Assembly (NCBI GenBank): GCA_022820665.1
Contig: JAJEFB010000045.1
Location: 62,001-126,000 of the forward strand
Source: Anaerolineae bacterium
Lineage (GTDB): Bacteria > Chloroflexota > Anaerolineae > Aggregatilineales > Phototrophicaceae
Length of the DNA: 64,000 nt
Direction: 5' to 3'
The notes beneath the pieces are model-generated. The model was not told where the DNA came from, ran no database searches, and saw only the letters and a program-made list of their open reading frames with translations. Shown here piece after piece: positions 25,439 through 33,795 of this stretch; the stretch's first letter is position 1; each line of letters begins with the position of its first letter. The position numbers and the translations under genes were made by a program.

Positions 25439-25790
25439 AATCGCGGCTGGTTTCAAAGCAAGCCAGAGATTGCGCCAATGTTATTACTAAAATATAATTA
25501 TACAAGTCAGCGTTCCCAGACATATTCGCTACAGCCGCTCGGCGCGTAGCCGGCGAAAAAGTCCCAGGAATGTCGCGCTCACCCAAAATAATAAACCTTC
25601 TCGTCGCATGAGCGAACCGGTTTATTAAAATAAGTCTGGTCGGGTCGGCAACTCCACAAGCTAGCAGGCAGGATGTTGTGCAAGCCCGAAACAGTCGAAT
25701 CCGAACAATCAGCAGAACCCAATCCACGGGTATGGATGTGGCGGTATTTGTATTTGCAAAAGCCGCGCCCCCGGTATATAGGGAAACGCG
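25439..25790. other. Divergent intergenic region hemW / PP2C
   Basis: Besides repeat copy A it shows a TATATA near 25776 upstream of the PP2C gene with only a weak -35. No gene is supported here. Confidence 0.45.
25531..25634. repeat. GCCG-hairpin dispersed element, copy A
   Basis: Begins ACAGCCGCTCGGCGCGTAGC and shares with copies at 28130-28220 and 29961-30058 a core starting TGTCGCGCTCAC at 25571. It ends in a stem of AATAAACC (25590-25597) with GGTTTATT (25619-25626) around a GTCGCATGAGC loop. It lies in the gap between divergent hemW and the PP2C gene. Confidence 0.7.
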
Positions 25791-26915
25791 ATGAACTTTT
25801 TGCGGCGCCTACTGGGCATATCTCCTTCCCACATGGGAAGAGATGGGACGTCTCGTCGTATAGCGCATGTTACACGCAGCAGCAGCGCGCCGGCAGCGCC
25901 CCTACCAAGCGCAGCGGACACCGAAGCCCACCTAGTCGACGACCAATTTGATTTAGAAGAATTGCCGCCCGAGCAACCTCCGCCGGAGGGCGAGGACACA
26001 GCGGATCAAGAAATCGAATCCGTTGAAGAACCACAAGTACAGCCGGTACAAAGACCGGCCAATATTCAACGGCAGCCCCGCGCGGAACCTGCGCCCCCGC
26101 GACGCGCGACTCCTCGGGAGCACAAGCCCAAGCGCGCTTTGACCTACGGCATCGCGACAGATGTTGGCAAGCTGCGCGATAACAACGAAGATGCCTGTTT
26201 CGCTATGCAGTGGCATACGATGACTGTAGAAAATCGCCCGGACTTTGGATTCTTTGTCGTTGCAGATGGTATGGGTGGACATCTCGATGGCGAAAGGGCG
26301 GCAGGCATCGCCGTGCAGACGCTCGCCTCGGAGATGCTGCAAAGCGTGTATATGCCCTTGCTGCGGAATTTCAGAGCCGCGGAAAAGACTACAATCCTTG
26401 AAGCCTTGGTCGCCGCGTCGGAAAAGGCGAATTCAGCGGTCATTGACGCAGTGCCGGGTGGCGGCACAACCTTGTCCACCGTGGCAATTGTGGGCAATCT
26501 TGCCTATCTCGTACATGTCGGCGACAGTCGCGCCTATCTGATCCACAATGATGAAATTGAGCAGTTGACGACTGACCACACCTTGGTGCAGCGATTGGTT
26601 GAGATGAAAGAACTCACGCCCGAAGAAGCCGAGTTCTATCCACAGAAGAATGTGCTATACCGGGCGATCGGACAGAATGAAAGTCTAAAAGTGGAAAGGT
26701 TGATTCGCACTTTGCCCTCTGCGGCTCAAATGATACTCTGCAGCGATGGCTTATGGGACCTGGTGGACGACGAAACGATGAAGCGTGTGACGCTCGAATC
26801 ATCAAGCCCACAAGAAGCTTGCGATCGGCTGGTCAGCCTTGCCAATGACTACGGGGGAACAGACAATATTTCCGTCATCATATTGAAAATTCCGGAGAAC
26901 GACGTCAATATCTAG
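25791..26915 (+). CDS. PP2C-family serine/threonine protein phosphatase
   Basis: 374 residues. The first 115 are hydrophilic, rich in Pro, Glu and Gln, and not conserved. The PP2C domain starts at TYGIATDVGKLRDNNEDACF. The metal-binding motifs are VVADGMGGHLDGE, GGGTTLSTVAIVG, VHVGDSRAYLI, LCSDGLWDLVDDE and YGGTDNISVIIL. Such soluble phosphatases reverse Hanks-type kinase action; no kinase gene is in the window. AGGGAAA precedes the ATG. The orphan response regulator follows 105 nt later on the same strand. Confidence 0.9.
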   Translation: MNFLRRLLGISPSHMGRDGTSRRIAHVTRSSSAPAAPLPSAADTEAHLVDDQFDLEELPPEQPPPEGEDTADQEIESVEEPQVQPVQRPANIQRQPRAEPAPPRRATPREHKPKRALTYGIATDVGKLRDNNEDACFAMQWHTMTVENRPDFGFFVVADGMGGHLDGERAAGIAVQTLASEMLQSVYMPLLRNFRAAEKTTILEALVAASEKANSAVIDAVPGGGTTLSTVAIVGNLAYLVHVGDSRAYLIHNDEIEQLTTDHTLVQRLVEMKELTPEEAEFYPQKNVLYRAIGQNESLKVERLIRTLPSAAQMILCSDGLWDLVDDETMKRVTLESSSPQEACDRLVSLANDYGGTDNISVIILKIPENDVNI

Positions 26916-27020
26916 AGCACGTCGCATCGCGTCGTGACTGGAAACAATAATCGTATTTTTTGCATAAGTTGCAGCATGATAACGCTCTGTCCAAGGACCT
27001 GAAGGAACAGACTGGAAAAA

Positions 27021-27755
27021 ATGAATTCAGTGCCATCCATCAATCGGATTCGCAAGCGCAAGACTATATTGGTTGTCGACGACGAACCGCGCATGATTGG
27101 CTTCATTCGCATGAACCTCGAATTGGAAGACCATCAAGTAATCGAGGCGCATAGCGGTTTGGAAGCGCTAGACGCGCTCCGCACGCAATTGCCGGACCTG
27201 GTTCTCCTCGACGTCATGATGCCGGATCTGGACGGCTTCGAGACCTTGCGCATGTTGCGAGAGTTTTCCGATATTCCGGTCATTATGTTGACTGCCAAAG
27301 GCGAGGAAAACGACAAAGTGCTAGGTTTGGAACTGGGCGCCGATGATTATATCACCAAGCCCTTTGGACCGCGGGAACTGTCAAGCCGCATCAAAGCAAT
27401 ATTTCGGCGACTGGAAAATCCATCGACCGAAGAAGCCATCTTGCGCGTTGACGATCGGCTTAGCGTCGATTTCAACCAGCGCCAGGTTATTGTAGACGGC
27501 ACGGCGGTGAAGTTGCGACCGACGGAGTATCGTCTTCTGTATCATCTGATTCGGAATGCGGGCTGGACAGTGCCGCACGATCAGATCTTGCAAAAGGTCT
27601 GGGGCTACGAATACCGAGATGAGGCGCATTACGTGCGGCTGTATGTCAACTATCTGCGCGAAAAGATAGAAGAAGATCCTTCAAATCCGCGTTATATCAT
27701 TACCGAACGCGGCGTCGGCTACCGTTTCATCAACTTCAAGGATCAAGACCTATAG
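27021..27755 (+). CDS. OmpR/PhoB-family response regulator
   Basis: 244 residues. The receiver domain has the acidic pair in ILVVDDEPRMIG, phospho-acceptor Asp in LVLLDVMMPDLDGFE, Thr in IMLTAKGEEND and Lys in DDYITKPFGPREL. The C-terminal winged helix ends VWGYEYRDEAHYVRLYVNYLREKIEEDP and IITERGVGYRF. No histidine kinase neighbours it, so its partner is elsewhere. AAGGAA lies upstream of the ATG at a somewhat long spacing. Confidence 0.93.
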   Translation: MNSVPSINRIRKRKTILVVDDEPRMIGFIRMNLELEDHQVIEAHSGLEALDALRTQLPDLVLLDVMMPDLDGFETLRMLREFSDIPVIMLTAKGEENDKVLGLELGADDYITKPFGPRELSSRIKAIFRRLENPSTEEAILRVDDRLSVDFNQRQVIVDGTAVKLRPTEYRLLYHLIRNAGWTVPHDQILQKVWGYEYRDEAHYVRLYVNYLREKIEEDPSNPRYIITERGVGYRFINFKDQDL

Positions 27756-27763
27756 TCCTAGAC

Positions 27764-28105
27764 TTAGGCGAGCAAGAAGCCGAAGTCTAGGTATAAGCAC
27801 ACTTGATCGGGACCAACAGATGTATATTGCGAGCATTCCACCGATCCGTAATCACGAAATACAAAAACCCTGCGATTGCGCCGCTTGAGCTTTTTCTTGA
27901 GCGTGTTCCACTGAGATTTGCTTGGCATATCCGCGTTATCGATCAGTTCGAAATAGCTCCTGCGGAAAATCGCGCGAAAGTGATGGTCGTCGTATTCGAT
28001 CAGCTTTATCAGACAGGCTCCTCGCGGACCGGACAAGACGCCATTGATGAAGTCCGCCGCAAGATGGCGGCGTACCTTTTGAAACTTTGGCAACTCATGG
28101 CGCAT
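27764..28105 (-). CDS. Small hypothetical basic protein
   Basis: 113 residues, start ATG at 28105 (MRHELPKFQKVRRH) with GAGGGG upstream. Composition is protein-like, with a basic middle (KKKLKRRNRRVFVF) and a C-terminus YLDFGFLLA. The family is not recognised. The frame runs on upstream through TTG at 28147 into the repeat copy B, which would add repeat-encoded residues. It ends 9 nt from the response-regulator gene, tail-to-tail. Confidence 0.5.
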   Translation of the reverse strand: MRHELPKFQKVRRHLAADFINGVLSGPRGACLIKLIEYDDHHFRAIFRRSYFELIDNADMPSKSQWNTLKKKLKRRNRRVFVFRDYGSVECSQYTSVGPDQVCLYLDFGFLLA

Positions 28106-28129
28106 TTTCAGACTGTCCCCTCTTTGAAA

Positions 28130-28220
28130 ACCCTCGTGCTCGCGCAAGAAGAAGGCTTGTTATTTTCTGTGAGCGCGACATTCTTGTGGACAATTCGCCG
28201 GTTACGCGCCGACCGGCTGT
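28130..28220. repeat. GCCG-hairpin dispersed element, copy B (reverse orientation)
   Basis: Reading the minus strand: CCGGT/ACCGG hairpin (28197-28217), then a 31-nt stretch at 28150-28180 identical to 29991-30021 of copy C, then a hairpin-prone CTTCTTGCGCGAGC. It lies directly upstream of the small hypothetical gene. Confidence 0.75.
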
Positions 28221-28300
28221 GCTAGACTGAGTGACAATAGCAATCGTACATCGTCGCCTCATTTATCGGTATTCATAGTCAGCCTGAATCACTAAACGAT

Positions 28301-29902
28301 ATGCAACGCGTCCTCAATTATCTTTTGATTATGCTGTTCTGTCTGATGCTTGTACATACCTTGGTGTACCTGGCTTTTGGCGTCGCCCTCATCCCCTTCC
28401 CCTTTGATTATGATCAGGCGGAGGGCTTTGAACTCAATAACGCGGTCTTGCTCGCCTCGGGACGTTGTCCCTACTGCAACAACGATGTCTTTCCCTTCTA
28501 CGGCAGTGGCTATCCCCCGCTATTTCATATGTTGATGGTCCCCTTTGTGAAACTGTTTGGATCACAGTTTTGGTATGGTCGCCTGATGATTTTCGGCGCG
28601 ACGCTAGTCACCGCATTGGCCATCGCTTGGGCAGTGTTTCGAGATTCCCGACATCGATTGATCGCCACGATTGCCGGTCTAGCCTTTTTGTCGTCCAATT
28701 ATGTCTATCACATCGGACCGCTGCTGCGTCAGCATTTGCTCATGGTGATGTTCGAAACCTTGGCCGTGGTCACCATAGCGAGAGCCTTCGAGCCCCGCGT
28801 CAACACGAGACGCCGTCTGTTTGTGGCTTTTGCCCTGCTACTTTGCGCCGGCTATACCAAACAGCTTGCTTACACCAGTTGTATCGCTGTATCGTTTTGG
28901 CTATTCTTGCGCAATCCGCGCGCTGCCATTCAATACAGCCTGGTCCTTGCGCTAGCGGCAGGCGCCATTTTCGCGCTGTTGATGCTCGTGACCGACGGTC
29001 ACTGGTGGATCAACATAATCTCCGCAAATCAGAATCCCTATCGAATGGACCAGTTCCTGGGTTTGCTGCAGCAATTCCTAAGACTCCACGGCTGGCTGTT
29101 TGCGCTGGCAATTGGAATGGTCATTTACGAGATGTACTTTGATCGACTGTCGGTCTTCTCGATCTGGTTCGTTGCCGCCTTCATCAACACCAGCGCCGCC
29201 GGAAAATGGGGCGCCGGCGATAGCTATTTCGTTACTGCGCTTGCAGCCATCTGTATCTTGAGCGGGATTTTCCTTGCCCGATCGGTAGCTGGAGCTTGGC
29301 ATGTGCCCGTCAACTATCTGGCGCGCTTCCTGAAAACGACCACGGGGCTTGCAGGTGGCAAATTGCTCGCGCTTTCAGCCACGATACTTTTCCTGGCATA
29401 CGGCATCTCCGTTTTCAAATTACCGACATCGGGGCAGTTCTTCGCGCCAATCGCCTCGGCTCTAAACATCCAACCTCTACCATCCTGGCGTTACCCTTTA
29501 TACGATCCCGCCGGCTGGACAATCGGCTACGCGGTAACCGGTCACTTGCCCTCTCAAGATGACTATGACCGGGGCTGGGAGATCGTCGACGCGATCAAGC
29601 AGACCGACGGGCTATTGCTCTCCGAAGATGCCGGCTTCAATCTGCGCAGCGGGCGCGAAGTCATAGCCAATGCCATACAATTGAAAAACTTGTGGGAGAA
29701 CGGCTTGTTCGACCCGACAGAGTTGATCAAAACGATCAAGTCTCGCAGTTTTGCATTGGTGATCATACGCGCGGGTCTGTTTCCCCATCCGGTGATGCTC
29801 GCGATTCACAGCAACTATCAGCTTGACCAAATCATTTCGATGAATGGCTTCGATTACCAATTATGGACGCCCCGGCACGGCGAAAGCGCTGGCGATACTT
29901 GA
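28301..29902 (+). CDS. GT-C-like polytopic membrane protein
   Basis: 533 residues with about nine or ten membrane helices. After helix 1 comes an acidic outer-loop motif FPFDYDQAEGFELNNA, like the catalytic Asp motif of PMT/ArnT-type GT-C glycosyltransferases that use polyprenyl-phosphate sugars. The C-terminal 140 residues are hydrophilic (DDYDRGWEIVDAIKQTDGLLLSEDAGFN). The CPYCNN in the first loop could form a disulfide. No close family name can be given. No Shine-Dalgarno is seen before the ATG. Confidence 0.7.
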   Translation: MQRVLNYLLIMLFCLMLVHTLVYLAFGVALIPFPFDYDQAEGFELNNAVLLASGRCPYCNNDVFPFYGSGYPPLFHMLMVPFVKLFGSQFWYGRLMIFGATLVTALAIAWAVFRDSRHRLIATIAGLAFLSSNYVYHIGPLLRQHLLMVMFETLAVVTIARAFEPRVNTRRRLFVAFALLLCAGYTKQLAYTSCIAVSFWLFLRNPRAAIQYSLVLALAAGAIFALLMLVTDGHWWINIISANQNPYRMDQFLGLLQQFLRLHGWLFALAIGMVIYEMYFDRLSVFSIWFVAAFINTSAAGKWGAGDSYFVTALAAICILSGIFLARSVAGAWHVPVNYLARFLKTTTGLAGGKLLALSATILFLAYGISVFKLPTSGQFFAPIASALNIQPLPSWRYPLYDPAGWTIGYAVTGHLPSQDDYDRGWEIVDAIKQTDGLLLSEDAGFNLRSGREVIANAIQLKNLWENGLFDPTELIKTIKSRSFALVIIRAGLFPHPVMLAIHSNYQLDQIISMNGFDYQLWTPRHGESAGDT

Positions 29903-29960
29903 CGGATACGCTCTCAGTTTTCGCCGGTGATATTTCAAACAAGTCCCATTAAAATGTCCG

Positions 29961-30058
29961 CAACAGCCGCTCGGCGGCAGCGGAAAGGTCTGTCGCGCTC
30001 ACAGAAAATAACAAGCCTTCTCCTTGCATGAGCAAGGAGAGTGTTAAACAAGAAGGAG
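29961..30058. repeat. GCCG-hairpin dispersed element, copy C
   Basis: CCGCT (29967-29971) pairs with AGCGG (29979-29983). The shared core is at 29991-30021. A perfect TCTCCTTG/CAAGGAGA stem with loop CATGAG spans about 30019-30040. The element ends in AAGAAGGAG, which serves as Shine-Dalgarno for the flavin reductase gene. Confidence 0.75.
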
Positions 30059-30063
30059 ATTTC

Positions 30064-30567
30064 ATGAGCGAAGTCGACGGTCAAGCATTCAAGAACATCC
30101 TGGCTTGCTGGACGGCTGGCATCACCGTTGTATCTGTTTCCGCCGAGGGAGATTGGCAGGCGATAACAGTCAACTCCTTCGCCAGCGTGAGCATGACCCC
30201 GCCCCTGGTTTGCCTGAACATCGCCAACCGGCTTGATACGCGCGCTTATATGGCTCGCGAGGGGCATTTCTCGGTGAGCATTCTTTCCGACCAGCAATTG
30301 GAACTGGGCAAGCGATTTGCCGGCTACTACGATGATAAACTTGAAAACCGCTTCGACGGGCTAAACTGCGACACGACCTCGCTAGGCGATCCCATCATCC
30401 CCGATGCGATGGCTTGGCTCGGCTGCACGGTCGAGCACATGATCAATGTAGGCGAGAATTCCATGTTTGTCGGTCATGTTCAGGAAGGCGGCTGGACAAC
30501 CGACAAAACGCCGCTCTTGTATCACAACCGACTGTGGGGAACTTTTTCGGCTACAGAGGAAAAGTAG
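30064..30567 (+). CDS. Flavin reductase-like FMN-binding split-barrel protein
   Basis: 167 residues. ITVVSVSAEGDWQAITVNSF with SVSMTPPLVCLNIAN and GHFSVSILSDQQ are typical of the HpaC/flavin reductase domain, which reduces FMN with NAD(P)H for a partner oxygenase. ATG at 30064 has AAGGAG 6 nt upstream. An in-frame upstream ATG at 30028 lies in repeat copy C and would add 12 residues. A glucokinase gene follows tail-to-tail. No partner monooxygenase is nearby. Confidence 0.85.
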   Translation: MSEVDGQAFKNILACWTAGITVVSVSAEGDWQAITVNSFASVSMTPPLVCLNIANRLDTRAYMAREGHFSVSILSDQQLELGKRFAGYYDDKLENRFDGLNCDTTSLGDPIIPDAMAWLGCTVEHMINVGENSMFVGHVQEGGWTTDKTPLLYHNRLWGTFSATEEK

Positions 30568-30611
30568 TCAACGTTTCTCGACTGTCCCCATTAAACCGCG
30601 ATTTTCGGTAG

Positions 30612-30641
30612 CCCAGATTCGCCAGTTATGCGCCGAACGGC
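30612..30641. repeat. GCCG-hairpin dispersed element, partial copy E (reverse)
   Basis: The minus strand reads GCCGTTCGGCGCATAACTGG followed by CGAATCTGGG, matching the first 30 nt of copies A and B. The rest of the element is missing. It lies in the 92-nt gap between the flavin reductase and glucokinase genes. Confidence 0.6.
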
Positions 30642-30659
30642 TTTGACCAGGAAATAGTT

Positions 30660-31397
30660 TTAGACCAGCTCGCGGGCGGCTATTGCCGCGCCGATAATCC
30701 CGGCTCGGTTGCGCAATTGCGCTGGTACGATTTTTGTAGCGCAAGAAATATGAGGAAAGAACTTATCGTATTTCTTGCTGATGCCACCCCCGATGATGAA
30801 AATATCCGGCGTGAAGAGCGCCTCAATATAGCGCAAGTGTTCAGAAAGGTGCTTGCCCCATTTGCGCCAACTGTATCCATTTTCCTGGCGTCCGCGGTCG
30901 GACGTGCGATCTTCGGCATCTTTACCCCGAATAATGAGATGACCAAATTCTGTGTTCGGTATCAAAACGCCGTCTATGAAAAATGCGCTGCCGACCCCGG
31001 TGCCCAAGGTCAGGATGACGACCAAGCCGCCCTGGTCTTTCCCGGCGCCAAATTGTAATTCCGCGATGCCAGCAGCGTCGGCGTCATTGAGGACGAGCAC
31101 CGAATTACCACAAGCCGCCCGAAAGAGCGCCTGGGCATCGGTATCAATCCACGCGTCGTCGACATTTGCCGCCGTGCGGGTAATCCCATGCTGTACGACA
31201 GCTGGAAAAGTGCAGCCTATCGGTCCTTCCCAGCAAAAATGCCTGACAATCTCGGCGACGACATCCGCTACGGGTTCGGGTTTGGCAGGTTGCGGCGTTT
31301 CTATGCGAAGGCGCTCGCCGACAAATATGCCCTCGGACGTATCGACAATTGCGCCTTTGATACCCGACCCGCCAATGTCTATGCCCAAGACCTCCAT
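30660..31397 (-). CDS. ppgK: ROK-family polyphosphate glucokinase
   Basis: 245 residues. The phosphate-binding GIDIGGSGIKGAIVD and LTLGTGVGSAFFIDG are ROK motifs, with the catalytic Asp in LVLNDADAAGIAE. The short length, the GPIGCTFPAVVQHG segment and the lack of the ROK zinc Cys cluster match polyphosphate-glucose phosphotransferases. It phosphorylates glucose using polyphosphate and possibly ATP. Glycolytic genes lie at 45.9-49.2 kb. Choice of PpgK over ATP-ROK is by overall likeness only. Confidence 0.85.
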   Translation of the reverse strand: MEVLGIDIGGSGIKGAIVDTSEGIFVGERLRIETPQPAKPEPVADVVAEIVRHFCWEGPIGCTFPAVVQHGITRTAANVDDAWIDTDAQALFRAACGNSVLVLNDADAAGIAELQFGAGKDQGGLVVILTLGTGVGSAFFIDGVLIPNTEFGHLIIRGKDAEDRTSDRGRQENGYSWRKWGKHLSEHLRYIEALFTPDIFIIGGGISKKYDKFFPHISCATKIVPAQLRNRAGIIGAAIAARELV

Positions 31398-31648
31398 ACT
31401 TGTGTCCTCTCGCTGTTCTCGAATTGAAATTGTTCAATCATACCAAATTCGCAAACTATGTCATAATGGAGGCAGTCCAAGATACGCTGTCGGATTTTTC
31501 CTAGGGCTGACGGTGACTTCTGTGCTCGAAGCTACTAAACGCGCAAACCTACGATTGCTCTGTGCCCTGGCAAGCGAGCTTGAATTCCTTATTGTTTGGC
31601 CCTTATAGTGATAGTGAAGAGTAAACGTCTAGCGCTATGGGATAGCAA

Positions 31649-32680
31649 ATGCTTCGGTCACCTGTGTCCATACTTGTATATGTGCTGATCCTGAATATAT
31701 CTGGCTTGGCCAGAGCGCAGAATAGCTGCGCGGTTGGAAGTTGCGGTCTGGATCAAAGCGCCATCGCTTCCTACCCCACTCCTCGCGTGGTTCCATTGCA
31801 GATTGATGAAGGGCTGCTCTATGACCGCGAATATCGACAAGTCAGCGCCGAACTGGACATCTATGATCAACCGGCGGGAGAGGTCATAGAAACACTCGGC
31901 ACAGGTTACAGCTTCGTCACTGTGCAGGAAGAATTGGACGGCTGGGCGCAAATTAGCGACGGCAAGTGGGTCTTGTCCGATAGCCTGGGAGAGCCATGGA
32001 CGCCATCAAGGTTTGCGGGTGTGACATTGCCGGACCAAGAGCTTCCCTACACCATGGCTTGGACCTTGCGGCACTTGAATGGCGCGAATACCCCGGGCGG
32101 ACCCGAGGTCGCGAGCAACCCGTTTCTCTATCGTTATTCCCGGGTGAACATCTACTCAACTGTCCAAGTTGATGGCTACAACTGGTACCAAATCGGGACC
32201 AATCAATGGGTGCACCAGTTCAAGGTCGCCAAGCTCTTGCCAGTGGAAAAACCGGAAGAAGTTGATACTCACAAATGGGTCAGCGTTGACCTCTACGAAC
32301 AAGTCGCCATCGCTTACGAAGGCGACAGGCCAGTCTTTGCCACTTTGATATCCTCAGGCCTGGAAGAATGGCCAACTAATGAGGGCGTGTTCCATGTTTA
32401 TGTGCGTTTCCCCCGAACGCTCATGAGCGGAGCCTACAATCAACCTGATTTCTATTATCTCGAAGAAGTGCCGTGGACGATGTATTTCGACGGTGATATT
32501 GCCTTGCACGGCGCTTACTGGCACGACGGGTTCGGCTATCGCAAGAGCCACGGTTGTGTAAACATGACGATTACCGACGCGCATTGGTTGTTCCAATGGG
32601 CGGAAGATGAATATGACTTCGCGAACGCGGACTATATCGGCCCGGCAGTCTATGTCTACTCGAGCGGCGAGTACGATTGA
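31649..32680 (+). CDS. Secreted L,D-transpeptidase (YkuD) with SH3-like N-terminal region
   Basis: 343 residues. A signal peptide (to about residue 24, GLARAQ) leads two SH3b-like segments (RQVSAELDIYDQPAGEVIETL and RVNIYSTVQVDGYNWYQIG). The YkuD domain follows, with the active site HGAYWHDGFGYRKSHGCVNM: His, Ser-His-Gly-Cys. It cross-links peptidoglycan stems or attaches proteins to the wall outside the membrane. Its presence shows peptidoglycan in this organism. Converges on asd 18 nt away. Confidence 0.92.
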   Translation: MLRSPVSILVYVLILNISGLARAQNSCAVGSCGLDQSAIASYPTPRVVPLQIDEGLLYDREYRQVSAELDIYDQPAGEVIETLGTGYSFVTVQEELDGWAQISDGKWVLSDSLGEPWTPSRFAGVTLPDQELPYTMAWTLRHLNGANTPGGPEVASNPFLYRYSRVNIYSTVQVDGYNWYQIGTNQWVHQFKVAKLLPVEKPEEVDTHKWVSVDLYEQVAIAYEGDRPVFATLISSGLEEWPTNEGVFHVYVRFPRTLMSGAYNQPDFYYLEEVPWTMYFDGDIALHGAYWHDGFGYRKSHGCVNMTITDAHWLFQWAEDEYDFANADYIGPAVYVYSSGEYD

Positions 32681-32698
32681 GCGTCAATTCGCAGGGGA

Positions 32699-33781
32699 TC
32701 ACTTCGCCATAGCGAATTCCGCCAGGGGCGAACCTTGAATGTATCCCTTCACCGCCAGTAGTTCCGCGTTCAAGATACTGCACCCTGCCGCGCCCCGCAC
32801 CGTGTTATGCGAAAGCGCCGCGAACTTGTAACCCAGTATGGGACATTCCCGCAGGCGGCCGATACTCGTCACCATGCCCTGGCCGGCGTCGCGGTCGCGC
32901 CTGGGCTGCGGGCGGTCAATTTGCTCCAGATACTGTAGCGGACTGCTGGGCGCGCTCGGCAGCGAGGGCACAGGCTCCGGTCCTCGAAAAGCCAACCAGT
33001 CCCGGATGATCGTCTCGTAATCCGGCGCGTCTTCAAGCTCGACCGAGATATTCACCAAGTGGCCATCAATCACCGGCACGCGCGTACAAGTAGCGCTGAC
33101 AACCATTTCCAGATCATCAATCGCGTCGTCGCGCAACTTGCCGAGCATCTTGCGCGATTCGATCTCCATCTTGTTCTCGTCGCCAGGTACATAGGGGATG
33201 ATATTGTCCAGGATATCCAACGAAGGCACGCCGGGATAGCCCGCCCCGCTAACGGCTTGCTCACTGACCAGGTGCAGGCGACGAATCCCATATTTCAAAA
33301 GCGGCTTCAAGGACATGACCACCGGCATCACCGTACAGTTGGAGTTGGCCACAAGCGCTCCGCCAGACCAGCCCCTGCGGTAACGCTGTACATCAATCAA
33401 GCCAACATGATCCGCATTGACCTCTGGCAACAATAGAGGGACATCCGGCGCCATCCGGTTTATAGATACATTTGTACAAACAACGTGGCCGGCTTGGGCC
33501 AACTCCACTTCGCGCTCTACCGCCGCTTCCTTGGGTAAAGCCGAAAAGACTAATGGAGAATCCAAGGGGTCGTTCAGCGCTTTCACGGTCAGTTTAGCCA
33601 CATTACGCGGCGGATTGCCATCAAGCGCCCAGTGAGCGGCTTCGCCGTACGGTCTGCCCGCGCTGCGGCTCGAACCTATGACTTCGCGAACCTGAAACCA
33701 GGGATGCCGGTCCAGCAGTTGAATGAACCGCTGCCCGACGGCGCCGGTTGCGCCCAGAACCGCTACATCAATTTTCCCCAT
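32699..33781 (-). CDS. asd: Aspartate-semialdehyde dehydrogenase
   Basis: 360 residues. NADPH site AVLGATGAVGQRFIQLL, catalytic Cys in VANSNCTVMPVVM, and EQAVSGAGYPG with a basic VRPS-like substrate region. It reduces aspartyl phosphate on the way to Lys, Thr, Met and diaminopimelate. It looks like the archaeal/fungal-type Asd in its SNCT motif. Start at 33781 (MGKIDVAVLGATG) sits 14 nt after pheA's stop. The frame runs upstream into pheA but that part is not Asd. Confidence 0.93.
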   Translation of the reverse strand: MGKIDVAVLGATGAVGQRFIQLLDRHPWFQVREVIGSSRSAGRPYGEAAHWALDGNPPRNVAKLTVKALNDPLDSPLVFSALPKEAAVEREVELAQAGHVVCTNVSINRMAPDVPLLLPEVNADHVGLIDVQRYRRGWSGGALVANSNCTVMPVVMSLKPLLKYGIRRLHLVSEQAVSGAGYPGVPSLDILDNIIPYVPGDENKMEIESRKMLGKLRDDAIDDLEMVVSATCTRVPVIDGHLVNISVELEDAPDYETIIRDWLAFRGPEPVPSLPSAPSSPLQYLEQIDRPQPRRDRDAGQGMVTSIGRLRECPILGYKFAALSHNTVRGAAGCSILNAELLAVKGYIQGSPLAEFAMAK

Positions 33782-33795
33782 CGTCCAAACCTGCC

